Assembly (NCBI GenBank): GCA_958496175.1
Contig: OY292275.1
Coordinates: 25,211,001-25,275,000 of the forward strand
Origin: Sisyra terminalis
Lineage: Eukaryota > Arthropoda > Insecta > Neuroptera > Sisyridae
Length of the DNA: 64,000 nucleotides
Reading direction: 5' to 3'
Numbering within the stretch: position 1 is the first letter of the stretch; each line of letters opens with the position of its first letter. This document shows positions 22,917 to 34,064 of the stretch, piece after piece. A program made the position numbers and the translations under genes. Below the pieces are notes generated by a model. It saw only the letters and a list, made by a program, of their open reading frames with translations, did no database searches and had not been told where the DNA came from.

Positions 22917-25900
22917 ATGGAAGATATTATGTAAGTATATTTAAAATTATTTTAATTTACATATGAACAAGTTTTTTTTCAATATTACGTGTTCGATGTA
23001 CTGATCAGTATTTGTAATCGTGGTCCAGACAAAACACTCAAAAAGAACAATGAATACATACGTCTGTTTTTTTTTTGTAATAAGAAAATCTACTTCGATT
23101 TTACATCCTACTTAGTTTTTGTTATATTAATCAAAAGTTATCGCGAGACCACTAATAAGTTAACAAATAATTTTTCGTTCCACAGAAAAGAAGTGTCCAA
23201 CGAAATGTCTGCATCGGGAACTGAAACACTGAAAAATCTAATCAATATATGGACAGAAATTGGATATGATAATACTGACATAATGGAAAAGATCCAAAAT
23301 TTTAAACATAAAGAACTCAAATTCCATGATGAAATTCTTGATGAAAACCTTGATATAAAAACCAAACTAACATTGAAAGTAGATAATTTGGGAAAAAAGT
23401 ATTACAATCTCATTAGATCATTAAAGCTAAGCCCACATTCCATTGTCAAAGATGAAAGTGTTTCAATTTTCGAACTCGAAAAAGTTTTAAAAAAAGAAAT
23501 ATTTCAACTAGAAAAACAAATTGAAGAAATGCAAAAAGAAATAGGCTCCCTAACTGAAGAGGAAAAGAAATTAGCGCTAGAATTAGGATTACCTCCTAAA
23601 AAATTGCAAACCGGTACTGAATTACCTGAAAAAAAAGCAATTAATGAATATAAAGAACACATCACCGCTTTGCAAAATCTTCATTTCGAACGGAGTGAAG
23701 AAATCTGTTCAATAAAAGAAAAAATTTCTGAAATAATGGAAGAAATTGGTCACATTCCTATTTCTGACGATTCAATACAATTATTTTCAGACCAAGTAGT
23801 TTTATCGGCTGAAAATATTGGTAAATTAAAAAAGTGGCTTCACGAATTGGAAGCGGATCGAACTGAAGTGATAGCAAGCAATGAAAGTTTACGGCGACAA
23901 TTACAAAACTTATGGGACCGTTTGGAGGAAAATCCTAAGATGTGTAGTGATTTCCTTGAAAAACATCAAGGATATCGTCCTGAAGTTTTGGAAGCCATTA
24001 AGACGGAAATTGCACGTTGTCGCGCCAAACAACAAACAATTTCCAAAACTATAGTTGAAAAATTACGAGCCGAAATCGTTCAACTATGGGAAAAATGTCG
24101 TTTTGGGGTAAACCAAAGAAAAGAATTCGGTAGTTTTTTCTGTAATTTTTACAATGAAGATCTTATAATTTTGCATGAACGATACATTGATGATTTAAAC
24201 AATTTTTATTCTGAAAACGAAAAGATATATAATTTAATAAACCAACATGAACAATTGTGGGAGGAATTTATGGGCTTAAACGAAAATGCAAATTGTGCTG
24301 ATAGATATAAAAATCGTGGAGGTCAACTGCTGAAAGAAGAAAAACGTCGAAAGCTTGTGTCAAATAAACTACCTAAAATTGAAGCGGACCTTCGAGATGC
24401 TCTGGCAGCATTTGAGGAAAAGAAAGGGCGACAATTTTTAATTCAAGACCAAAGTGTTATTGCCGTCATTGACAGACAGTGGCAAATTTTCAATGACAAT
24501 AAAAATATAAAGTCGTCGGCCCGAAAATGTGCACAAACGTCAACGAGAACTTTCCTTACACCATCTCAAAGTAAAACCCAATTAACTCCAGCGGTCAGCA
24601 GAACACGACTTACTCCAGCTATCAGTAAATCACGACTTACTCCAGCTGTTAGTAAATCACGACTAACACCAGCAGTTAGTCAATCACGATTAGTTCCAAT
24701 TAGTAGCAGCAGTCATTTACCCTCTGGATCAAAACTAACCGTACCAATGGTTGTACCTCTCCAAAAAAATTCAACTACTGCCAAGCGAAAAATTTTGGCT
24801 ACTCCAACAAATGATGCTAAACGAGCAAAACCGTCTGAACCTCCAAAAAAAATTGCAGTCAAAAAGGTGATTGGATGTAAAAATATAAGAAAAGTAAGTG
24901 TAGCGTAGAACTCATTTTCGTTTCTGCATTTTACTAACACACTATGCTGTCTTTTATTTTGCTTATATACCTATTGATATTTTCTTCATTTTGGTTCTTT
25001 GTGGTAATCGCTTTGGGCCAAATTAACAATGAACAAATTTTGGCAATTTTTAAATATTAATTAAATTTTTATTTTGACAATTAACAGAGTTTAGCTAATG
25101 CCAGTCGTAAATCCAACACCAGTCGTCGAAGATCGAAACATATAACTCAAAGAAAAAAGAACACTCATCAAGATCGAGATATATCTGTAAATTACACAAT
25201 ATTTGAGGTAATATTATTTATATAATGTACTGTGTTTTTGAACTCTATGTTGTATTTCATTAATGCTTAATGTTTTACGTATGAAAATATTATGTAGTAT
25301 GATAAATTATAATTTATAGTTCAACAATTACATGTAAAATATCCAGTTCAAGCGTTGAAATTGAAAATACTCGTTTATATATTTTCTTATTGAGGTGGCA
25401 TATAAAGTTCAGCAATTCAAAAATACAGCACATAGTTATTAGTTACTGAAGTTTGTCCTTTTTTTATGGAAATTATTTTGTGGAAAACTAGTTTAATTTT
25501 CTGCAGAAGTTTTTTTTTTTAATTTATATAAGTTGCAATTTATTGTAAAAAAGTAGATTAAATTTTATTAGTGTCTCTATATTATTATTTATAAATAAGA
25601 ATAACACGTATGAAGTTCGTGAGTAAAAAATAGATCAGTCTTCATAGTTTTGCTCCCTGGAATGCTGAAATATTTTGATTATGGTTTGTTTTTTTTTATA
25701 ATTTAAACTTGGAAAATTTAGGGGAAAATATTTTCCCAGGAATTTATGGAAGAAACAAATTATTATAGAAATTCCATGTTAAATCTGCCACTTTTGACCT
25801 CGCGATTTTCTTAAAATTGTTATAAATTATGTTTTTGTATTTTTTTTTCCAAATTTTTAAAACCTAACAGGGGTACGATTGAAAATTATAACAAAAATTG

Positions 25901-26834
25901 GGCCTCTTATTTTCAAATACTTAAGCTCTTCGGTGCATGTATAAATGTATGTTCATGTATTAATTTAGTTATACTGTAGACATTTTTAGTATTGGTTTTC
26001 ATTGCTTGAATCATTAATAAAATAAATATATTTTGTAAAAATGTGATGAATCTCACAACCCAGAAAAATGGTCTAGTTAGAGCTCATGCGAGACGCGGGT
26101 TGGTGGCCGCCCCGGATCTAATCAGCATACACTATTTTGTGAGCTTAGTACTTAATTAACTAACTTAAATAGAACTAGTTTAAAAAAAAACATTTTTTTT
26201 TATTTCCAGTGTATTATATCAATTAGTCCAAGTAGTGAACAAAATGAATTAACGACTGCTGCTAAAATCACTATAAAAAACTTTTTATTATAATTATTGC
26301 ATTGCACAGTTCCTAAAATATCAAATTTTAGTTTAAGTGTTTATTGTAGCATGAATATCACAAGTTGACTATACTTTTTTGTTCTCTCATAAATTCTTCG
26401 GTCCAATACAACATTCATTTTCAAAGCTGGCACAACTAATCTACGTTATATTGAAAATATATGTTAATCATTTCTTAGTTACAAAAAAAAAGTTAATTTG
26501 TTAAATTATAAGCGTCCATTCGCGGAAATGATTATTTTCATTCCACGATCTTTTTGCTTTATCATAACTAAATATATTTTTTTTGAACAGGACAATAATA
26601 TTATTTTAATTTCCCTCATTTTAGTCAAAAGTACCAGAAGGAGGAAGAAGTACTATGATGGCAGTTAACGAAGAAGAAAAAGAAAATGAATGTGATGAAT
26701 CCGTCCTCGCAGTTGAATTTTTATCACCGGCCCCAAACACACATAATCGGAGTCCAAGAACTCCTCGAACTCCCAGGACACCGCACAGTCGCCAAAATGG
26801 TCGTTTAATACCAACTCTTCCACTTATAATTTAG
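22917..26834 (+). CDS. PRC1: PRC1/fascetto-like microtubule bundler, right copy
   Basis: Exons 22917-22930, 23186-24893, 25088-25207 and 26625-26834 join in frame to 683 codons with GT/AG borders, exactly mirroring the left gene. Its role follows from the family: crosslinking antiparallel microtubules at the central spindle. The first exon encodes only MEDI plus two bases, followed by a GTAAGT donor. The large exon encodes almost the entire coiled-coil and spectrin-like body plus the LTPAVSKSR repeats. Exon 3 is a basic, Arg/Lys-rich segment (SRRRSKHITQRKK). Exon 4 is acidic then Thr-Pro rich (TPRTPRTPHSRQ). The five amino-acid differences from the left copy lie in exons 2, 3 and 4, three of them in exon 4, which is outside the homogenised core. 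Both copies appear able to make a full protein. Which one is ancestral cannot be told here. Confidence 0.88.
24555..24716 (+). repeat. In-frame 27-bp repeats in PRC1 tail (right copy)
   Basis: Six nine-residue units of LTPAVSKSR type, same number and order as in the left copy. Only silent base changes between the two arrays were noticed. Confidence 0.85.
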
Positions 26835-27755
26835 TCACATTACCATAGCATAGCGTCTCATCATCAATTGAAAGTATTATTAGAAGAAAAAAAAGAATTT
26901 TGAATTAAAAAAAAATTGATTTTATAACCCATATTATATATTGTTTGTTTAATTTTATGGAACGGGATTATAAAGGTTTTAAATTTTAATTTATGTTTTA
27001 ATTATATACAATATTTTTTACCGTATTTAATTATTGTCAATACTAATACTGCTTAACAAATACACGAGCTCTTAAAAATGCAATTCTGTTTTTATCTGAA
27101 AGATAACCATTGTATTTTTTGAAACAATTGCTTCTAAAAACTAAGTATAAGTTTTTTATAAATTTACAAGAATTTTTATTTTTTTTATATAGTGATATTA
27201 GTGCAAAATGGCATATTATTTAGTTAGGTTTGGAGGTAAACATGGCTGAGTCTATTTTCTAATCTCTTGTAAACTTAATTTTCCTAACTAATTATAGTGA
27301 TACTTAAGTCCAAAACAAGTAGTATTAGTTTTGAATGGCTTTTGCTCTGTTGTTTAAAATAATATTTTAACATTTGTCACAAAAATTATCTTTTAAAGCA
27401 AATGGACTTGGCCACTTTTACATTTCTAACCCTGCAAATAAATCTATATTTTTATAAATCGTACCTCTTACAAATAAAGTATAATCATTAAAAGATACGA
27501 ATATTAATTCATGTTTTTTTTTCAATTACCCTAACATTTTGGAACCATTAAACAAGTGAACGAGGTTCGGTGAGAGAGTGGAGATCCTAGTTGTTATCCT
27601 CCTAAGAGGTGTAAATTTTGATACCCCTTGCAGATATCTTTAATACGCAAAGAAATGCGATTCGAAAATAATGTTAATCTTGTTAAAAAAGTTGCCAACT
27701 GATTTTCGATGGTTGAGATCCAGTTTGTAAATTGAAAAAATAATATATATTTAAC

Positions 27756-30700
27756 TCCTCAGCCAAACTGAACAAATTATTACAAAATCTCTAACTTTTA
27801 AAAGAAAACACTTAGAGATAAAGAAAAAATCACGGATGGCTCTTGTATAATATTCATTCTTATGATGTGAAGGCTTCTAAGTCACTGATAAGGCAGGTAC
27901 ACTAATAGATTAACATGCAAAACTTAGTGCTTGAACAGCGTCGTTATAAACACCTAAGAGAGTACCCCCCGCTTACCACAGGTAATACAATTACGTGTTT
28001 ATCAAAATAAAAGCTTAATGTGATAAAAAACTTATATTTCATATTATAAAGTACCTCTTAAGTAAGAAGTAAAATGAAGTATTGAAAGAAACAACCAAAT
28101 TTCAGCAATACGATTAAAATTTATTTTAATAACAAATCTTTCATAAATCGATACGTTAGCTAACAGATGTATTAAGTGCAAATTTTTGCAAAAATGTGTT
28201 AAAAGGATTCCTAGAACATTCAGATGGATATTGTTAATATGTACAGATCAGATATAAGTAACAGAAGAATAGTGACGTCACAACACACAATTTTCAAATA
28301 TGTTACGTGCTGCAAATTTGTAAGCGTAGTTAAAAGTTAAAATTTTATTTTCTACACTTAATATATCGTTAGCTAAAGCATCGAAATTTATAACAGCTCA
28401 ATTGAAACAAATCTATTAATTAAAGATACATGGTTATCTGATCGGTAGTTGTTAATTAAAAACAACGGCCGAAGCAGACCCGTACGCGGTTTAAAAAGCC
28501 ACGTTTAATCACTTGCACTGAGCCAACTTTAACTGATGCTTACAGCAGTTTTGTTATCAATGCTTGTTAGTGTTTAAGATTAGAAATTCGGTTTTGGTAC
28601 GAAAAACTATGTTAGCTTTTTTTGTGTAATATTTTCTTATTCAAAACATGTTAAAAATATATGTTTTTAACAATTAGTATGTATTTATGTAATATGTAAT
28701 TAATATGTAAAATTTTGGGTTCTATATTAATGAAAAAAATCAGGAGGGTATTTTTGTAAACTGTAGACAACATAATTATCTATGCCGCTTTCATAAAAGA
28801 GTTTTTTTATACATGAGAAGTTTTTACAAAAAATTATTAATACAAATGCCAAATAAGTCAATTTTTCATAACAATTATAAACTTATGAATTTGCATTTAA
28901 TTTTAATCTACATAAATCATTACACGTAGATCGAAGTAAATCAGTGCACGTATTTCTATAAATTCTTGAATTTTTATTTAGATGTCTAAACGTATTTCTC
29001 AATTTTACTCCTAGTAAAATTATTTTCTTACCTTAACATGTGAAAATCAATCAAAGTAAAAATACAATTACAATTTCGTCATACTTTGCACGCAATTGAA
29101 AATTTTACCTATTTTATCCGTATATAGGCACCCATCTCTTTTTTCGCACGTGTAATAAAATGTACATTATTAAATTCTTTTTATTGTTGAAGTATTGGAG
29201 TAGCTTTCTAAATCAACATTAAAAAGTAATATAATATTATCGGTATATAGAAACTGATTCACATAGAAAATTATTTTAAAGACAAATTATTTTGTTTTAC
29301 CCATTTTACTGAAAATTAATACTTTTTGAATTATAACATTAACTTATTTTTCTTTTTATGTACAAATACGAGTTAATTATTATTACTTCTAACAATCCGA
29401 ATTGTAAAACAAAAGTTATAATAATATTTGATGGACATAGTACTACAAGTCAAAAATGTTTTGAGAAAACAAAGTTAGATAATTTTGTTAGTATATGCCA
29501 GTATCTATGCTATTAATTAGAGATTGAAGTTAAAATGTCTCTAAAAAGTAGTTAAGAATCACCATATTCAACAATATACTTATTTACTTCCGGCATTCAA
29601 ACCAACTGAAGTATTTTAACTTAAGTAGTCAAGATAAATACAGATGTAGTACTATCCCCCAATTAATATTCATGTTAAAGGAAAATGGTAGAAAAATGAT
29701 CAGATAAATGAACAGGGTATTGATAATTCCAGTGTTTTTATATAAGCTCTCTTACAAAGTATATAATGATCAAAAACATAATTTTTTGGGCTAAAAAAGT
29801 GTAAAATTTTTATTGATATGTAGATAGAGAACATTAAAACATAAAATAAAATATTCTATACTTTGTTGAACTTTAAAAATAGTAATATGGAACATATAAA
29901 CGATCATTGTTGAAACCCCACCTATTTCGCAACAGTTTTAAGACCGAAATTCCAATACACACACTTTTGTAAAATTTTAATATCGATCTTAAATATTTAA
30001 TAATTTCAATAACAAGTTTCCCTGATTTGTAAATAAAGTTACTTGTTTATAATTTTTATGTGTTTCTAAAATAAACCGACGTGAGTTACTCTTAAATAAA
30101 TGAAAATATCTGAAGAAGTCGGAATTAAAGTCGAAACATGGTGCCTAAATCAACCACCGTTCAATTATTTTATCTTTTCACCTTCTAATTTCTAACAATA
30201 TTTTAAACTTTGGAGTGTGGTAGACACGAATTATTGATCACATAGCATATTTTAATACATTCTAGGAAACATTATATTTTACAGACAAATCAGAAAATAC
30301 TTTATAATGTTTAAATTTTTAGCTTTACACTATTTTTGTATAAGTTATCACACTGGTTTATTAAGTACAAATCAGTTATTTAAATTAATTAAGTAGAGAA
30401 TATTCCACAGGAATCGGCCTTATTAATTGCTGAACTGGTATCGATAAGTATAAACGAGCAGTGTCAAACCTGTTGAGAAAATGCATGCATATTATTGGTA
30501 AAAATAAATATGTAGAACAAATAGGATAGGTAAATAAGACTTGCTAAGATTTTAAGAAATTAGTTTGTTAAGGAAACTTCAAACACCACACACTTATAAT
30601 ATATTTTAGTTATACTTTATTATACACAACGTTTTAAAAATACAATTTTTCAAAAAATTCTAAAAACTAGTTATTTATTTTATTGATAAAACTATGATTG

Positions 30701-30758
30701 ATCATTGTGCTTTTTAAAATTATAATCAAATTAGAAATTATAACACAGTCCACTATAA
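27756..30758. other. Intergenic, no gene recognised
   Basis: AT-rich DNA. Bases 30111-30138 carry CTGAAGAAGTCGGAATTAAAGTCGAAAC, a CTGAnGA...GAAAC motif of a kind common in dispersed insect repeats (compare 61128-61157), but no element ends were found. A GC-richer patch at 28465-28560 shows no frame. Confidence 0.4.
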
Positions 30759-32230
30759 TTAATGACCTTGAATAGCTTTGGCAAGAGCGTTCTTTAAATA
30801 ATTACCTGCAAAAACTTTAAGCCCTTCTGCAATTTTATCAGTTAGTGATCCTGACGTATCACTTCTGGGTGGAGTTTGACCGTAACGAGACCCATAGTTA
30901 TTATTACTTCCGTAGCCGTTATTGTTTGATTGACCACCTTGGTAACCAGGATATCCGTTTGAGTTTCCATTATTATATTGTCCAGGATATCCACTTCCTT
31001 GAATAGGATTACCTGGGTATCCTCCACTTGGATATCCAGGGTACCCACTGCCTTGATTAGGATAACCAGGGTAATTACTTCCAGTATTTGTAGGAAGTTT
31101 TGGATAACTTGAGCCTCCTGGATATCCCGATCCTGGACTGCCACCAGGATAACCTGATCCAGGTTGTCCACCTTGATAACCGCTTCCACCCGGATATCCT
31201 CCACCTACATAAGGTCGAGACGTTGTTCCACCAGGGTAGAGGCTGGGATATTGTCCACCACTACCTCCATTGGATGGAGCGTTGTCACTATGACTTGGGC
31301 GAACATTTGTGGCTTTAAAAAAACAACGTATAAAAAATAAAAATTTCAATTGGACTAGCAAAAATAAATATACATACAAGTACTTTTGGAAAGAGCACAT
31401 TTAGGGCCTGAGCCTTCAATAGTACATTGCTGTCCGTTTGGACAGTCTAAATTTGCACACGTTAATTGCCCTGATCCAGCTGGTTTACATGTCGGATATC
31501 TAAGAAAATATTTTTGATTACTTCAATAATTTAAATCTCAACCCTAACCGTTTTTACGTAAATTTGTATGGTTTATCGTTGTATTATCCCGTTCTAATAT
31601 AAAATATTTAATAACGTTTTTATTTCCGGCAATTCCCGCTTTAAATTACTAAAATTCAATTATGTTCAAATGCGCGATTATTAAAAATATTTCAAATGAA
31701 CATATTGTATAACAAAGAATCCGCTAAAATGTAAAAAACTGTCCATTTCCTATGAAGATTATTAAGATTTGAAATATCCGATATAAGGATGTTAGAACAT
31801 CATTGGATGTTCAACAATTGAATAAGTTCAAATTTGCCAAACTGTAGATATTAGGTATATTTATACATTTCGTAACCATCTTTCGTCACATTTGATTGTT
31901 GAAAAACATAAAAATGAAGTGTAACTATAGCTAATTAGTCTTGCAAATATAAAAGAACCATACTTGATAAAGTAGATTTGTATGTTTACCTGCCACATTC
32001 TTTACTTCCATGATAAGGACATGGGTCTTCAACCATTACACATACTTCACTGTTCAAACATCCTATATCATTACAACTTCGACCATATTCTGAAAAAAAA
32101 AACAATATTACATAAACAATAAAATAATAAATCAAATATTCATTTAATTATTTCATTACTTACTTGAATAGCTTAAAACCAAACTGCTAAGACTGGCAAA
32201 AATTAATACAGATAGCCCTAAACGGGTCAT
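30759..32230 (-). CDS. Secreted protein: Cys-rich N-terminus, Gly/Tyr/Pro-rich repeats
   Basis: Four exons (32230-32164, 32089-31990, 31499-31384, 31312-30759) join in frame to 278 residues. Residues 1-20 form a clear signal peptide (MTRLGLSVLIFASLSSLVLS). Exons 2 and 3 encode two short Cys-rich modules: CNDIGCLNSEVC with CPYHGSKEC, and CANLDCPNGQQC with GPKC. They resemble each other in spacing (CxxxxCxxxxxC), perhaps a duplicated disulfide module. Exon 4 is dominated by GYPG, SGYPGG and GYQGG repeats, then NNNGYGSNN, and closes with a short helical segment (LTDKIAEGLKVFAGNYLKNALAKAI). This suggests an extracellular or matrix-like protein with a low-complexity tail, but I do not recognise the family. 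An acceptor (TTGTTGTAG) lies 20 bases before the ATG, so an untranslated exon lies further upstream. Confidence 0.82.
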
Positions 32231-33881
32231 GTTGTTTTTGTGAACCAAGTCCTACAACAAAAGAAATAATTTTAAAGTATAAAACTTTATTTTAAAATAA
32301 AACATTAATTAGTGTTATAAAATATAAATTAATTATTATACAGGTAATTAAATAGAAAAATATCGTTTTATTCACAGATGTGATTATGATTGAATGCGTT
32401 CTAATTGTACATTTATTAGTTATGATCAAATAATGATGAAAATAAAGTTATTTTTAGTTTTTATAATTGAAATTTTTTCCTTTATAATATGTATTTTTTC
32501 AAACACAGGCAAGAAATCAAAGTTTTTAAAATAATATATAATTTTAAATAAGATAAGTATTGTTTTCTTTGTTTAGAAATTAATTAAGAAAAACTAATGT
32601 CCTTAATGTCATTCTTTAAAGTTCTAAGTTTACTAATGTGAACTAAGGTGATAGTAATGAATTAACACTAAAATGATAGATAGTGAACAATTTTTGCTTT
32701 TTTTATACACACTGTCGTACTATAGTATAACGATTAATTCTCAGTATATTATGAATCATGTTGAAAAGAAAAAAATGTAATATATTCTCTGGATTAAAAA
32801 TTAGGTGTAGCAGAAACTATGCCTTTTTGTTCAATCTACTTCTCATAAACTATTAGTAGATTTAAAATAATCATAGAAAGCTTTTAAGATTTTTTCCATT
32901 TTCAGCAATACATTCCATTATAGATACATTCAAATTTAAAACAAATTGCAGTACAGAAGACTCACCAAAAAGAAAATACTACCACCTCTTAAAAATGTTT
33001 ATTATCATTATTGTTTACAATGCTTTTCTTTTTTTGTGATTGCATATTTTATTGTAAAAATGACTTAATAGATATTAACTAAACACTAAGAACTGTTCAA
33101 CTATTTATTCATCTCTCATTTTACTACTATGTTGTGTAATTTATGAACACAGATCATTATGGCTTAATACAATAATTATGGAAATATTATCCCAAATTTG
33201 AATGAAATAAATATTGGAAAAAAAATTTTGCTTTACATATTTTTTTTACTATCAAGAAAATGTTACCCATAATTGTAAACTTAAATTCTCAAAAACTAGT
33301 TAAATACCTACTTTCTATGTAAATTATTTTCTCTCTCATCTAATTAAATAGTGAATCTGTAATGAACGTTTGATTGATTTGTTTCAAATATAGATATATA
33401 TTTTATTTTTAAATTTAAATACAACATTAATTAAAAATAAATATAGTAGCTATTTAAAAACCATGTGAAACAACGATCTTTGCTAGTTTGTATTTTTAGT
33501 TTTTCAAGTTCTACTTCTTTGGGCGCCCAGGAGAGAGAAAAATAAATTATGTTACGAATTTCGTAATGGAAATCGGTTACAAAAGTTGATTTGAGCCCTT
33601 AAGTTTACTGTATATTTATGGATATCAATAAAAAATAATAATGAACAATAATAAAGAAACCACGCTATAAACAACTACTGGGCAGGTGCCCATACGGGTA
33701 ACTTCTGCTGTATGTAAAATATTAATCAAGCAACTATGCGAGGTAATGTGTCTTAGGTTTTAAAACCAAAAGTATCTTTTATGCTTTACAATTCTGCAAA
33801 TTAGTTTTCCATTTTACAACAACGCGTAAACCATTCTCTTAAATTTTGACAATTTTTTTGAATTTATAACAGTATTAAAAT
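32231..33881. other. Probable 5' UTR intron sequence of the Gly-rich gene
   Basis: A splice acceptor immediately precedes the 20-base leader at 32231-32250, so what follows is likely intron. The sequence is AT-rich with no coding signal. Confidence 0.5.
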
Positions 33882-34064
33882 TCTATTTTTTATTTTTTTT
33901 ATTGTTATTCACCGTTGCTTTATAACTACTACGGTCTTTCGCGACTCAAGGGTTAATAAAAATTCGTAAATTGAGAAATATTGAAAATTTGCTTGATACG
34001 AGATTCGAACCTAACACCTACCAGTTTTGAAGCGATCACTTAGACTACTCGGCCACCAGTAGGC
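33882..34064 (-). mobile_element. tRNA-derived SINE, copy 1
   Basis: On the minus strand it starts GCCTACTGGTGGCCGAGTAG (A-box-like TGGCCGAGTAG), with a B box GGTTCGAATCTC about 40 bases on. A shared body TATCAAGCAAATTTTCAATA and a tail of A/T-rich simple sequence follow. The head resembles a Ser/Leu-class tRNA but cannot fold as a complete functional tRNA. The body matches 49951-50125. Confidence 0.78.

Larger units (their letters stand above)
22517..27755. repeat. Right arm of the inverted duplication carrying PRC1
   Basis: Mirror copy of 8875-14195. The near-identical, indel-free core is 22572-25328. From 25329 to about 27755 the match to 8875-11371 is still easy to follow (for example GTTATCCTCCTAAGAGGTG at 27592) but with frequent substitutions and indels. 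A G-run of 10 (22562-22571) marks the inner edge of the core. Confidence 0.93.

Noticed and set aside
33990..34064. Functional tRNA gene
   Set aside because: The A and B boxes are present but the head cannot fold into a full cloverleaf with an acceptor stem, and the body and A-rich tail mark it as a SINE.
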